Assembly (NCBI GenBank): GCA_009920875.1
Contig: RFZE01000017.1
Coordinates: forward strand, 1-19,260
From: Alphaproteobacteria bacterium
GTDB lineage: Bacteria; Pseudomonadota; Alphaproteobacteria; RS24
DNA: 19,260 bases
Direction: 5' to 3'
Numbering within the stretch: position 1 is the first letter of the stretch; each line of letters starts with the position of its first letter. Below the pieces are notes generated by a model. That model saw only the letters and a list, made by a program, of their open reading frames with translations, was not told the DNA's origin and searched no databases. Positions 1 to 7,854 of the stretch are shown piece after piece. The translations under genes were made by a program, and so were the position numbers.

Positions 1-172
1 CAGCATGGGGGCGACCGCCGCGTTGCGTCAAACCCGTTGCGACGACCTGCCCGTTTTTCACCAGCACACAACCGACGCTCGGATTGGGCGCGGTATTGCC
101 CAATCCGAAGCGAGCAAGCCGCAAGGCTTGCCGCATAAAATGCTCATCTGATTGTTGCGCCTGATTGGCCAC
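1..172 (-). CDS. ribD: RibD, N-terminal part (riboflavin biosynthesis deaminase/reductase), cut by window edge
   Basis: The first 57 codons of a cytosolic bifunctional riboflavin enzyme are visible. RibD deaminates the pyrimidine product of GTP cyclohydrolase II with its N-terminal zinc deaminase domain and reduces the ribosyl chain with its C-terminal domain. The visible part has the family opening: MRQALRLA (residues 13-20), then NTAPNPSVGCVLV (26-38), then GGRPHA at the edge. His56 should be the first zinc ligand of the H-A-E motif; the rest lies outside. The chosen start is a GTG at 172, with GGGGAG five bases upstream; no better in-frame start precedes the conserved block. The ATG at codon 13 would sit too close to it. 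It follows nrdR by 26 bases on the same strand, so it is probably cotranscribed with glyA and nrdR. Confidence 0.9.
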   Translation of the reverse strand, partial: MANQAQQSDEHFMRQALRLARFGLGNTAPNPSVGCVLVKNGQVVATGLTQRGGRPHA

Positions 173-198
173 CTTATCTCCCCTGTCGGGGCTGGCGG

Positions 199-660
199 CT
201 ATGGGTCGGGTTGACCGCTCATTTCCCCAAGGAATTCTTCAAAATCTTTGGCCTCGCGGAAGTTCCGATAGACGGAGGCGAACCGCACATAAGCCACTTG
301 ATCGAGCGCATAAAGCCCTTCCATTACCAACTCACCGACCATTTTGGCCTGAATTTCGGACTCGCCCAGATTCTCCAGACGCCGCACAATCCCCGATACC
401 ATACGTTCAATTCGTTCCGGCTCAACGGGGCGTTTTCGCAGAGCGACTTGCACAGAACGCATGAGCTTATCGCGGTCAAACGGCACTTTTCTGCCGGTAT
501 TTTTGATGATGGTCAGTTCGCGCAGCTGAATACGCTCAAATGTCGTAAAACGACCACCGCAATCGGCGCAGACGCGACGACGACGAATAACCGTGTTTTC
601 TTCGGTGGGACGGCTGTCCTTAACCTGCGTATCAGCATTCATGCAGTATGGGCAGCGCAC
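199..660 (-). CDS. nrdR: Transcriptional repressor NrdR
   Basis: This 153-residue protein is of normal NrdR length. The N-terminal zinc ribbon has Cys3, Cys6, Cys31 and Cys34 (CPYC and CADCGGRF), and an ATP-cone domain follows at roughly 49-139. NrdR senses ATP/dATP through the cone and represses ribonucleotide reductase genes by binding NrdR boxes in their promoters. No nrd gene lies in this window, so its targets are elsewhere. The start codon is GTG, directly before the CPYC ribbon, which leaves no room for another start; the only purine-rich sequence is AGGGG about seven bases upstream, so translation may be modest. It begins nine bases after the glyA stop and precedes ribD, the common alphaproteobacterial order glyA-nrdR-ribD. 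Confidence 0.97.
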   Translation of the reverse strand: MRCPYCMNADTQVKDSRPTEENTVIRRRRVCADCGGRFTTFERIQLRELTIIKNTGRKVPFDRDKLMRSVQVALRKRPVEPERIERMVSGIVRRLENLGESEIQAKMVGELVMEGLYALDQVAYVRFASVYRNFREAKDFEEFLGEMSGQPDP

Positions 661-669
661 AAAAAACCC

Positions 670-1968
670 CTAATAAATCGGGAAACGCGCACACAGCGCT
701 TCAACTTCGGCGCGCACTGCCGCTTCTTCTTCGGGCACGGCTTCGCCATTATTGGCGGCAACCGCATCCAGCACACGGGCGATAAAGTCACCGACTTTTT
801 GGAACTCGGCAACCCCGAAGCCGCGCGTTGTGCCTGCCGGTGTGCCGAGGCGCACGCCTGAGGTAACCATGGGCGGGGCCGGGTCAAACGGCACGCCGTT
901 TTTATTGCAAGTGATGAAAGCACGCTCCATGGCCGCTTCGGCGACATCGCCGGTCAAGCCTTTCGGGCGCAAATCAACCAATACGAGGTGATTATCCGTG
1001 CCGCCGGAGACAATATCAAAGCCATGACCGAGCAGCGTGTCAGCCAATGCTTTGGCGTTTTGCACGACTTGCTGAATATAAACTTTGTAATCGGGCTGCA
1101 GCGCTTCACCGAAAGCCACGGCTTTGGCAGCAATCACATGCATAAGCGGGCCACCTTGAATGCCGGGGAAGATGGCTGAATTAAACTTTTTGCCCAAATC
1201 CTCATTATTGGTGAGGATAAGACCGCCGCGCGGGCCGCGCAGGGTTTTGTGTGTCGTCGTCGTCACCGCATCAGCATAGGGAAGCGGGCTGGGATGCGCG
1301 CCACCGGCTACAAGGCCTGAAATATGCGCCATATCGACCAGCAAATAAGCGCCGACCGCATCGGCAATTTCACGGAAGCGTTTGAAATCAATAATGCGCG
1401 GATAGGCAGAGCCACCGGCAATAATCAGTTGTGGCTTATGCTCTTTGGCGAGGCTTTCGACTTCATCATAATCAATCAGATGATTGTCTTCGCGCACGCC
1501 ATATTGCACCGCGTTGAACCATTTGCCCGATTGATTGGGCTTGGCGCCATGCGTCAGGTGACCACCTGCGGCCAAGCTCATGCCCAAAATCGTATCGCCC
1601 GGCTTAATCAAAGCTTGCATAACAGCCTGATTGGCTTGCGAACCTGAATTCGGCTGCACATTGGCATAGGTGCAATCATAAAGTTTTTTGACGCGCTCAA
1701 TAGCAAGGCTCTCGGCAATATCGACATGCTCGCAACCGCCATAATAACGACGCCCCGGATAGCCCTCGGCATATTTATTGGTCAGCACCGAGCCCTGCAC
1801 TTCCAACACCGCACGCGAGGCGATATTTTCAGAAGCAATCAGTTCAATCTGGTTACGTTGGCGACCCGTTTCGAGGCCGATAACATCAGCAATCTCAGGA
1901 TCGCGCGTGGCGACATCCTGCGTGAAAAATTCATTTTCCAATTCATCAAACTTGCTGGATTCCGACAT
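670..1968 (-). CDS. glyA: Serine hydroxymethyltransferase
   Basis: The 432-residue product is a PLP enzyme of fold type I that interconverts serine and glycine with tetrahydrofolate, supplying one-carbon units in the cytosol. The PLP lysine is Lys241 in TTTTHK (236-241). Other family blocks are ELIASEN (42-48), EGYPGRRYYGG (68-78), VDMAHISGL (211-219) and GPRGG (245-249). Length and content are normal. The ATG at 1968 follows GGGAA at a usual distance. It is the first gene of an apparent glyA-nrdR-ribD operon. The 132-base leader separates it from the codirectional phosphodiesterase gene and holds an inverted repeat (listed separately), but no recognisable glycine riboswitch. Confidence 0.98.
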   Translation of the reverse strand: MSESSKFDELENEFFTQDVATRDPEIADVIGLETGRQRNQIELIASENIASRAVLEVQGSVLTNKYAEGYPGRRYYGGCEHVDIAESLAIERVKKLYDCTYANVQPNSGSQANQAVMQALIKPGDTILGMSLAAGGHLTHGAKPNQSGKWFNAVQYGVREDNHLIDYDEVESLAKEHKPQLIIAGGSAYPRIIDFKRFREIADAVGAYLLVDMAHISGLVAGGAHPSPLPYADAVTTTTHKTLRGPRGGLILTNNEDLGKKFNSAIFPGIQGGPLMHVIAAKAVAFGEALQPDYKVYIQQVVQNAKALADTLLGHGFDIVSGGTDNHLVLVDLRPKGLTGDVAEAAMERAFITCNKNGVPFDPAPPMVTSGVRLGTPAGTTRGFGVAEFQKVGDFIARVLDAVAANNGEAVPEEEAAVRAEVEALCARFPIY

Positions 1969-1995
1969 TGAGTTCCCTTTCCAAGCGACTCGTCA

Positions 1996-2031
1996 TTTGC
2001 CCCTTCATGTAGCACAAAGCGCGGGGGCAAA
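1996..2031 (-). promoter_or_regulatory. Inverted repeat in the glyA leader
   Basis: Perfect 8-base arms TTTGCCCC (1996-2003) and GGGGCAAA (2024-2031) enclose a 20-base loop, starting 28 bases before the glyA start codon. Read on the minus strand, the second arm is not followed by a T run, so it does not look like an intrinsic terminator of the upstream phosphodiesterase gene. It could be an operator or a leader hairpin, or it may be chance. No function can be assigned from sequence alone. Confidence 0.25.
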
Positions 2032-2100
2032 AAAGCACCTCAAAAGGCCAAAGCGCCGCAGCGTCAACTCATACACAGAAAACGGTTTTTTATGAGGGCG

Positions 2101-2859
2101 TTACCAGAGATTGCGCGCTTGCAACACTTTTTTCAGCAGCGCACAATCATCGGTCATCAGGCCGTCAACACCCAAATCAAGCAATTCATGCATGGTCGAT
2201 TCGTCATTAATCGTCCAAACATGCACTTGCAGGCCGCGCTTATGGGCATAAGCAACCGATGCTTTAGTGACCATTGAAATGCCATATTCGCTGACCGGAA
2301 ATTGCAACGCCCCGGCCGCGTAAGAAAGCGGCACCCGCCCCCAGGCGGCAAAGCGGAAACGCGCCGCGCCAAGCGGGCCGACGCTGTGGCACACATCACC
2401 GACATTGCGCACCACTTGCTTGATGCGCGCATCAGAAAAAGAGCCGATACAAATGCGTTCTTGCGTCTGCGTTTGGTTAATCAGCGCAATCAGCGGTTCG
2501 ACAACCGGCCAAGCTTTCGCGTCAATATTGAAGCGCGCTTCAGGGAAAGTTTCAAAAAGCTCCAACATGGTCGGAATATGATGCTCGCCATGCACTTTCA
2601 AATTGTCGATTTCGGCAGCAGTGAGCGTAGAGATGGCAACATCTTCGCCGACCATGCGGGCCAGATTATCATCATGAAACGCATAGACCACGCCGTCTTT
2701 CGAGGCATGAACATCGGTTTCGAGATAGCGATAGCCCTGCCCGACCGCATCGTGAAAAGCCGCCATGGTGTTTTCCGGCGCGACACGGTCACCACCGCGA
2801 TGAGCAAAGGCCAGCACGCCATCATGCGCGAGATAAGGGTGTCGGGGCGGTGGACGCAT
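2101..2859 (-). CDS. Glycerophosphodiester phosphodiesterase (GDPD family)
   Basis: This 252-residue protein is a single GDPD TIM-barrel domain. The family hydrolyses deacylated phospholipids (glycerophosphodiesters) to glycerol 3-phosphate and an alcohol. Visible signatures are HRG at 20-22 followed by APENT, ETD at 47-49, HDDNLARM with His62, and NIDAK at 111-115. His20 and His62 correspond to the catalytic pair, and Glu47, Asp49 and Asp113 to metal ligands. There is no signal peptide or membrane segment, so it is probably cytosolic, like E. coli UgpQ. The ATG has TTGGAG six bases upstream. No ugp transporter genes are nearby. It is divergent from the DUF1295 gene, with 54 bases between the two starts. 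Confidence 0.9.
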   Translation of the reverse strand: MRPPPRHPYLAHDGVLAFAHRGGDRVAPENTMAAFHDAVGQGYRYLETDVHASKDGVVYAFHDDNLARMVGEDVAISTLTAAEIDNLKVHGEHHIPTMLELFETFPEARFNIDAKAWPVVEPLIALINQTQTQERICIGSFSDARIKQVVRNVGDVCHSVGPLGAARFRFAAWGRVPLSYAAGALQFPVSEYGISMVTKASVAYAHKRGLQVHVWTINDESTMHELLDLGVDGLMTDDCALLKKVLQARNLW

Positions 2860-2913
2860 AAAAACTCCAATAAATTTGCTGACAGGGCAAATAATCCTCG
2901 TTAGCTTCCTACC

Positions 2914-3705
2914 ATGATGATTGAGACAATTACTGCAAGCCCTTATCTGACCGGCGCCCTTACCGCCGCCGTTCTGCTCACCTCTGTCTGGATTACAAGC
3001 CTGGTACTTTCCGACGCCAGCATTATTGACATGTTTTGGGGCGGCGGCTTTGCGCTGATTGCGCTAACCACACTTTTGACCTCAGAGAATATAAGCCTTA
3101 TCGGCACGTTGACTGGCCTCGCCGTCATTGCTTGGGGCTTTCGTTTGTGGCTGCATCTGTTCACGCGCTGGCGACGCGAGGGCGAAGAAGATTATCGCTA
3201 TCAGAAAATGCGCGCCTATCACGGCAAGCATTTTTGGTGGCGCAGCATTTTCACCGTCTTCAGTTTTCAGGGGCTGTTAATGTGGCTGGTCTCCATGCCG
3301 TTCATGGCGGCCTTTTATTTTGGTGGCGATGCCGCCCTGCCCAGACTCAGCTTGGTGTTTTTACTGGCCGCTTTGGGCGCGCTTTACATGGAAGCAAGCG
3401 CCGATATTCAGCTGACCAAATATCGCGCCGACCCGAACAAAGCGCCGGTGCTGACCGAGGGCTGGTGGAAATATACCCGTCACCCGAATTATTTTGCCGA
3501 TGCCGCTTTCTGGTGGTGCATTTACGGCGCTGTCGTCGCCGCCACGCCCGAAGCGATTTGGACAATTTTCGGCCCGATTATCATGAACTATCTGCTGGTT
3601 AATGTGTCGGGCGCTGAAATGCTTGAACGAAGCCTGAAGAAAAAACCGGGCTATGAAGATTATATGGCGCGCACCAACCGCTTCATTCCCAAAGTTTGGG
3701 GTTAA
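2914..3705 (+). CDS. DUF1295 / steroid 5-alpha-reductase-like integral membrane protein
   Basis: A 263-residue polytopic membrane protein with about six hydrophobic segments (around 13-32, 42-57, 62-84, 113-136, 143-159 and 194-232). The conserved C-terminal block GWWKYTRHPNY (183-193) and the later ending GYEDYMARTNRFIP mark the DUF1295 family, whose members resemble steroid 5-alpha reductases and isoprenylcysteine methyltransferases. Family members are presumed NAD(P)H-dependent membrane reductases or methyltransferase-like enzymes, but the substrate is unknown. No ribosome-binding sequence is evident before the tandem ATG ATG start, so the true start could be the second ATG. The gene is monocistronic. 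Its stop codon shares the tetranucleotide TTAA with the stop of the converging mmsB gene. Confidence 0.88.
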   Translation: MMIETITASPYLTGALTAAVLLTSVWITSLVLSDASIIDMFWGGGFALIALTTLLTSENISLIGTLTGLAVIAWGFRLWLHLFTRWRREGEEDYRYQKMRAYHGKHFWWRSIFTVFSFQGLLMWLVSMPFMAAFYFGGDAALPRLSLVFLLAALGALYMEASADIQLTKYRADPNKAPVLTEGWWKYTRHPNYFADAAFWWCIYGAVVAATPEAIWTIFGPIIMNYLLVNVSGAEMLERSLKKKPGYEDYMARTNRFIPKVWG

Positions 3706-4592
3706 CCCTCACCTTTGAGCATTTTCATAATGCCCGAAAAGTCGAGGCCGTCATGACCCGCTTCGGCCATTTGTGTGTAAAGCTCAGCCGCGCGCTGGCC
3801 CATGGGCGTGGACGCATCGGCACTGTTTGAGGCTTCTTGCGCCAGCATTAAATCCTTCAACATCATGGCGGCGGTGAAACCAGCTTGATAATCATTATTG
3901 GCCGGACTGCTCGGCACCGGCCCGGGCGCCGGGCAATAGCTGGTCATGCTCCAGCACTGGCCGGAAGCGGTTGACGAAATATCGAAAAAGGTTTCCGCAT
4001 CAAGGCCCAGCTTTTCCCCCAGCATAAAGGCCTCCGCCGTGCCAATCATTGAAATGCCGAGCAGCATATTATTGCAAATCTTGGCGACTTGCCCATTACC
4101 GCTGCCACCGGCATGGAAAATATTTTGCCCCATAATATCCAAGATCGGTTTGGCGGCTTGATAAGCGTCATCCGTGCCGCCGACCATGAAGGTCAGTGTG
4201 CCCGCCGCTGCACCGCCGACCCCGCCTGAGACCGGCGCATCGACCATGGCAAAACCTGCCGCCTCGGCTTTGGCGGAAACGGCGCGCGCCGTATCCACGT
4301 CAATGGTCGAACTGTCTATCAGCAAAGCGCCGGACGGCGCATTGGCAATCACGCCATCGCTTTCAGTGTAAACGGCGGTGACGTGTTTTCCCGCAGGCAA
4401 CATGGAAACGATAATGTCGGCATCGGCAACCGCAGCTGCGATTGTGTCCGCGACCTTGCCGCCGCATTCTTGCAAACCCGCTTTGGCGTCGTCTGACAAA
4501 TCAAAGCCGGTGACATCATGACCGGCCGCGACCAGATTTTTCGCCATTGGCAAACCCATATTGCCGAGCCCGATAAATGCTGTTTTACTCAT
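3702..4592 (-). CDS. mmsB: 3-hydroxyisobutyrate dehydrogenase
   Basis: The 296-residue enzyme oxidises 3-hydroxyisobutyrate to methylmalonate semialdehyde in valine breakdown. It has the beta-hydroxyacid dehydrogenase layout: Rossmann GLGNMG (8-13), substrate-binding SSTID (94-98), DAPVSGG (118-124) and the catalytic lysine Lys171 in GNGQVAK. Asp31 at the end of the second strand (FDLS) predicts NAD rather than NADP. The CPAPGP...SPANN block is also typical of true 3-hydroxyisobutyrate dehydrogenases. The start overlaps the end of the upstream hydrolase gene by eight bases and has AGGGGGAA before it, so translation is probably coupled. It is last in a three-gene operon. A GC-rich inverted repeat at 3920-3934 is inside the coding sequence and looks incidental. 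Confidence 0.95.
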   Translation of the reverse strand: MSKTAFIGLGNMGLPMAKNLVAAGHDVTGFDLSDDAKAGLQECGGKVADTIAAAVADADIIVSMLPAGKHVTAVYTESDGVIANAPSGALLIDSSTIDVDTARAVSAKAEAAGFAMVDAPVSGGVGGAAAGTLTFMVGGTDDAYQAAKPILDIMGQNIFHAGGSGNGQVAKICNNMLLGISMIGTAEAFMLGEKLGLDAETFFDISSTASGQCWSMTSYCPAPGPVPSSPANNDYQAGFTAAMMLKDLMLAQEASNSADASTPMGQRAAELYTQMAEAGHDGLDFSGIMKMLKGEG

Positions 4593-5613
4593 TGCGTTCC
4601 CCCTCGAAACTCAGCTCATTATCGCCAAGCGAGGCGAATATGGCATCAATATCTTGCTGCGGCGTCCAATGCGGCGCGCCGTCTTTTTCAATAATCGTCG
4701 CGCGCACGCCTTCGTAAAAATCTGCCTGCGCCATGATGCGGGTGACGGCGCGCATTTCAATGCGCATACACTCGTCAAAATCAGCGTGAATGCCGTCACG
4801 CATTTGCCGCAAGGCCACTGCCGCGCTGGTCGGTGACTTGCTGGCCAAAGCTTCGGCCTGTTGCTTGGCCCAGTCACCGCCATCGGCCAGCAAAGCGGCG
4901 TGAATATCGTCGACATTTTGGCCGACAAACAGCCTATCAATATCGGCTTGTTGCTGCGGCAAGCTTGCGCCCTCAGTTTGTTGATGATGCGCCGCCAAAA
5001 TTGCATCGACATCACCACCTTCGGCCAGCGCCGCTTTCAATTTATCGATATTCTCGGACGGCGTGTAATGCGTCGCCACTTGCGCTGCCAGCGCATCAGC
5101 CCCACGCAAGCGCGCACCGGTCAAAACCAGCCATGCGCCGGTTTCACCCGGCAAGCGCGGCAGAAAATATGTGCCGCCGACATCGGGCAATAGGCCAATG
5201 CCGGTTTCAGGCATGGCAAACATGGTGCGCTCGGTCGCCACACGATGCGACCCATGCACCGACACGCCGACACCGCCGCCCATTGTGATGCCGTCAATCA
5301 GCGCAATATAGGGTTTCGGATAGGTCTTGATGATGCGGTTAAGCTGATACTCCTCGCGGTAAAAGCCAACAGCTTCGGGCGCGCCGGATTTGCCCCAATC
5401 ATGCAAGGCACGAATATCGCCTCCGGCGCAAAACCCTTTTTCACCCGCCCCCTCAATGACAATGTGTTCGACCGCTTCATGCTCCGCCCACTCAGCCAGC
5501 ACGGGCTTCATCAGCCGCACCATATTGAGGGTCAGCGCATTCAAAGCCTCGGGGCGATTAAGCGTGATGACACCGCTTTTGCCGACAATTTCGAACAGCA
5601 CTTCTTGCGTCAT
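4585..5613 (-). CDS. 3-hydroxyisobutyryl-CoA hydrolase (crotonase fold)
   Basis: The 342-residue protein belongs to the crotonase-fold hydrolases that free 3-hydroxyisobutyrate from CoA in valine catabolism. Oxyanion-hole elements are FCAGGD (61-66) and MGGGVG (111-116). The block MPETGIGLLPDVGG (134-147) supplies Glu136 and Asp144, matching the glutamate and aspartate of the human HIBCH active site. The C-terminal extension (about 185-342) is longer than in ordinary enoyl-CoA hydratases and fits the hydrolase subfamily. The start codon overlaps the stop of the acyl-CoA dehydrogenase gene as TAATG, and no strong ribosome-binding site is seen, which suggests reinitiation. Its product is the substrate of the next gene, mmsB, which supports the specific call. 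Confidence 0.93.
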   Translation of the reverse strand: MTQEVLFEIVGKSGVITLNRPEALNALTLNMVRLMKPVLAEWAEHEAVEHIVIEGAGEKGFCAGGDIRALHDWGKSGAPEAVGFYREEYQLNRIIKTYPKPYIALIDGITMGGGVGVSVHGSHRVATERTMFAMPETGIGLLPDVGGTYFLPRLPGETGAWLVLTGARLRGADALAAQVATHYTPSENIDKLKAALAEGGDVDAILAAHHQQTEGASLPQQQADIDRLFVGQNVDDIHAALLADGGDWAKQQAEALASKSPTSAAVALRQMRDGIHADFDECMRIEMRAVTRIMAQADFYEGVRATIIEKDGAPHWTPQQDIDAIFASLGDNELSFEGERNE

Positions 5614-6740
5614 TATTTCAGCAAATCCCGCGCAATAATCATCCGCATGATTTCATTCGTGCCTTCGAGAATTTGATGCACCCGAAGATCGCGCACCATG
5701 CGCTCGATTTCATAATCCTGCAAATAGCCATAACCGCCATGAATTTGCAGCGCCTCATTGGCAACATTGAAACAAGTATCGGTGACAAAGCGTTTTGCCA
5801 TTGCCGATTTACGGGTCTTTTCAGCCTTGCCTTCATCCAGCGTCTTGGCTGCCTCATAGAGCATCAACCGCGCCGCTTCCAAATCGGTCGCCATATCGGC
5901 CAGTTTAAACTGAATGGCTTGAAACTCAGCGATGGATTGCCCGAACTGCTCGCGGGTTTTGGCATATTCCAGCGCCATATCGAAGGCACGTTGCGCCGTG
6001 CCCAGCGAACAGGCGGCAATGTTCAGGCGGCCACCATCCAGCCCCATCATGGCGAATTTAAAGCCCTCGCCTTCTTCGCCAATGCGGTTTTCAACCGGCA
6101 CGCGGCAATCTTCAAAAATCACCTGTGCCGTCGGCTGATTGTTCCAACCCATTTTCTTTTCATTGGCACCGAAAGACAGACCCGGCATGCCTTTTTCAAT
6201 AATGAAGCAGCTAACGCCCTTTGCCCCTTCATCACCGGTGCGCACCATAGCGACATAAATATCGGAGACGCCGCTGCCGGAAATAAAAGCCTTTGAGCCG
6301 TTCAACACATAATGGTCGCCATCGCGCACGGCTCGGCTGCGCATGGCGCCGGCGTCAGAACCGGAATCCGGCTCGGTAAGGCAATAGCTGGCAATCCATT
6401 CCATTGAGGTGAGGCGCGGCAAATATTTGGCGCGCTGTTCGGCATTGCCGAAACTGTCAATCATCCAGCTTGCCATATTGTGAATGGTCATATAGGCGGC
6501 GGTTGATGTGCAGCCGCCCGACAAGGCTTCAAATATCAGCGCCGCATCAAAGCGCGACAGGCCCGAACCACCATGTTCTTCCTGCAAATAAATGCCTGCG
6601 AAACCGAGACCGGCCATTTCTTTGAGCGTATCGACCGGAAAGTGTTTGTCCTCATCCCATTGCTTGGCATGCGGTGCCAGTTTCTCGGTGGCAAAATTAC
6701 GAGCCATATCCTGAATGGCCGATTGCTCTTCACTAAGCAT
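5613..6740 (-). CDS. Acyl-CoA dehydrogenase, probably isobutyryl-CoA dehydrogenase
   Basis: This FAD enzyme of 375 residues has the full acyl-CoA dehydrogenase fold: an alpha-helical N-terminal domain, the flavin-contacting block CLTEPDSGSD (about 120-129), a middle beta domain, and a C-terminal helical domain with IHGGYGY and ILEGTNE. The catalytic base is the glutamate of LEGT (Glu359 with the start used here). By context it probably converts isobutyryl-CoA to methacrylyl-CoA, as ACAD8 does, and passes electrons to ETF; a short/branched-chain range cannot be excluded. The start at 6740 is an ATG with GGGAG about six bases upstream. A longer frame reaches a TTG at 6761, but its extra seven codons are the ribosome-binding region itself. 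It is the first gene of the three-gene valine operon. Confidence 0.93.
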   Translation of the reverse strand: MLSEEQSAIQDMARNFATEKLAPHAKQWDEDKHFPVDTLKEMAGLGFAGIYLQEEHGGSGLSRFDAALIFEALSGGCTSTAAYMTIHNMASWMIDSFGNAEQRAKYLPRLTSMEWIASYCLTEPDSGSDAGAMRSRAVRDGDHYVLNGSKAFISGSGVSDIYVAMVRTGDEGAKGVSCFIIEKGMPGLSFGANEKKMGWNNQPTAQVIFEDCRVPVENRIGEEGEGFKFAMMGLDGGRLNIAACSLGTAQRAFDMALEYAKTREQFGQSIAEFQAIQFKLADMATDLEAARLMLYEAAKTLDEGKAEKTRKSAMAKRFVTDTCFNVANEALQIHGGYGYLQDYEIERMVRDLRVHQILEGTNEIMRMIIARDLLK

Positions 6741-6857
6741 GAAACTCTCCCAATGGCTCAACGCCGCGCTTCGTCAATTTGGCAAGATAATGGAAAGATT
6801 GCCCATATGCCACTCTCGGGCTATGTAAAAGACAGATTTTTAAGGGACATCGGAACG

Positions 6858-7850
6858 ATGGTGAAAAGAGCATTTCCTGCAACGCGTATGCGCCGTTTGC
6901 GTCAAGCCGACTGGTCGCGCCGCTTGGTTGCCGAAAACATGCTGTCGGTCAATGATTTGATTTGGCCGATATTCATTATTGAAGGCGAGAATAATAAAGA
7001 GCCTGTAGCCAGCATGCCGGGGGTTGAACGCTTGAGCATTGACCTTGCCGTGAAAGCCGCCAAAGAGGCTGCCGCGCTTGGCATTCCGGTGATTGCCCTA
7101 TTCCCCAACACGCCCGATGCAGCGCGCTCTGATGACGGGCAAGAAGCCTTAAATCCCGACAATCTGGTGTGTCGCGCCACCCGCGCCATTAAGGAAGCCG
7201 TGCCGGATATCGGCATTCTATGCGATGTCGCGCTCGACCCTTATACCGCGCACGGCCATGACGGCCTGTTGGACGGCGACACTATTTTAAACGATGAGAC
7301 AGTTGAAATTCTGGTTGGTCAGTCACTCAATCAAGTCAGTGCCGGTTGCGACATTATCGCCCCGTCAGACATGATGGACGGACGCATCGCCGCCATTCGC
7401 AATGAGTTGGAAAGCACCGGCCATCACGATACGCTTATTATGGCCTATAGCGCCAAATATGCCTCCGCTTTTTACGGCCCGTTCCGCGATGCGGTCGGCT
7501 CGGGCGACCGGCTGAAGGGCGATAAGAAAACCTATCAAATGGATCCGGCCAATGGCGATGAAGCCTTGCAGGAAATCGCCCTCGATATTGAAGAAGGCGC
7601 GGATATGGTGATGGTCAAACCGGGCATGCCCTATCTCGATATTGTAACGCGCTGCAAACAGCGCTTTGGCGTGCCGACCTTTGCCTATCAAGTGTCAGGT
7701 GAATACGCGATGCTGGCCGGCGCCATTGAGCGTGACTGGCTGGACCGTGACCGCGTGATATTGGAAAGCCTGATGTCGTTCAAACGCGCCGGTGCCGATG
7801 GCATTTTGACCTATTTCGCAATGGACGCCGCCAAGCTTCTCAACGATTAG
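6858..7850 (+). CDS. hemB: Delta-aminolevulinic acid dehydratase (porphobilinogen synthase)
   Basis: The 330-residue cytosolic enzyme condenses two 5-aminolevulinate molecules to porphobilinogen for haem and other tetrapyrroles. The two Schiff-base lysines are visible: Lys200 in AYSAKYASAFYGP and Lys254 in MVMVKPGMPYLD. The metal-site segment reads CDVALDPYTAHGHDG (122-136). Ala and Asp stand where zinc-dependent enzymes have cysteines, so this should be a magnesium-type HemB as in other alphaproteobacteria. The ATG at 6858 gives the normal length; an in-frame ATG at 6807 would add 17 residues not typical of the family. A weak promoter-like pair, TTGCCC (6799-6804) and TATGTA (6822-6827) with 17 bases between, would place transcription start between the two ATGs and favours 6858. 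It is divergent from the valine operon. Confidence 0.96.
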   Translation: MVKRAFPATRMRRLRQADWSRRLVAENMLSVNDLIWPIFIIEGENNKEPVASMPGVERLSIDLAVKAAKEAAALGIPVIALFPNTPDAARSDDGQEALNPDNLVCRATRAIKEAVPDIGILCDVALDPYTAHGHDGLLDGDTILNDETVEILVGQSLNQVSAGCDIIAPSDMMDGRIAAIRNELESTGHHDTLIMAYSAKYASAFYGPFRDAVGSGDRLKGDKKTYQMDPANGDEALQEIALDIEEGADMVMVKPGMPYLDIVTRCKQRFGVPTFAYQVSGEYAMLAGAIERDWLDRDRVILESLMSFKRAGADGILTYFAMDAAKLLND

Positions 7851-7854
7851 AATT

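Noticed and set aside
211..861. Long plus-strand open frame of 216 codons opposite nrdR and the end of glyA
   Set aside because: It runs antisense across two strongly conserved genes and has no recognisable protein features; it is a shadow frame.
1969..2100. Glycine riboswitch in the glyA leader
   Set aside because: The 132-base leader lacks the glycine aptamer layout and conserved purine core; only a simple inverted repeat is seen.
3920..3934. GCCCGG/CCGGGC inverted repeat as a possible terminator or regulatory hairpin
   Set aside because: It encodes the conserved Pro-Ala-Pro-Gly stretch of MmsB, and no T run follows; it is a by-product of Pro/Gly codons.
6573..6857. Upstream extension of hemB in frame
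   Set aside because: The extra codons run antisense through the acyl-CoA dehydrogenase start, and HemB proteins begin close to the RLRRLR-like block, so the start at 6858 is preferred.
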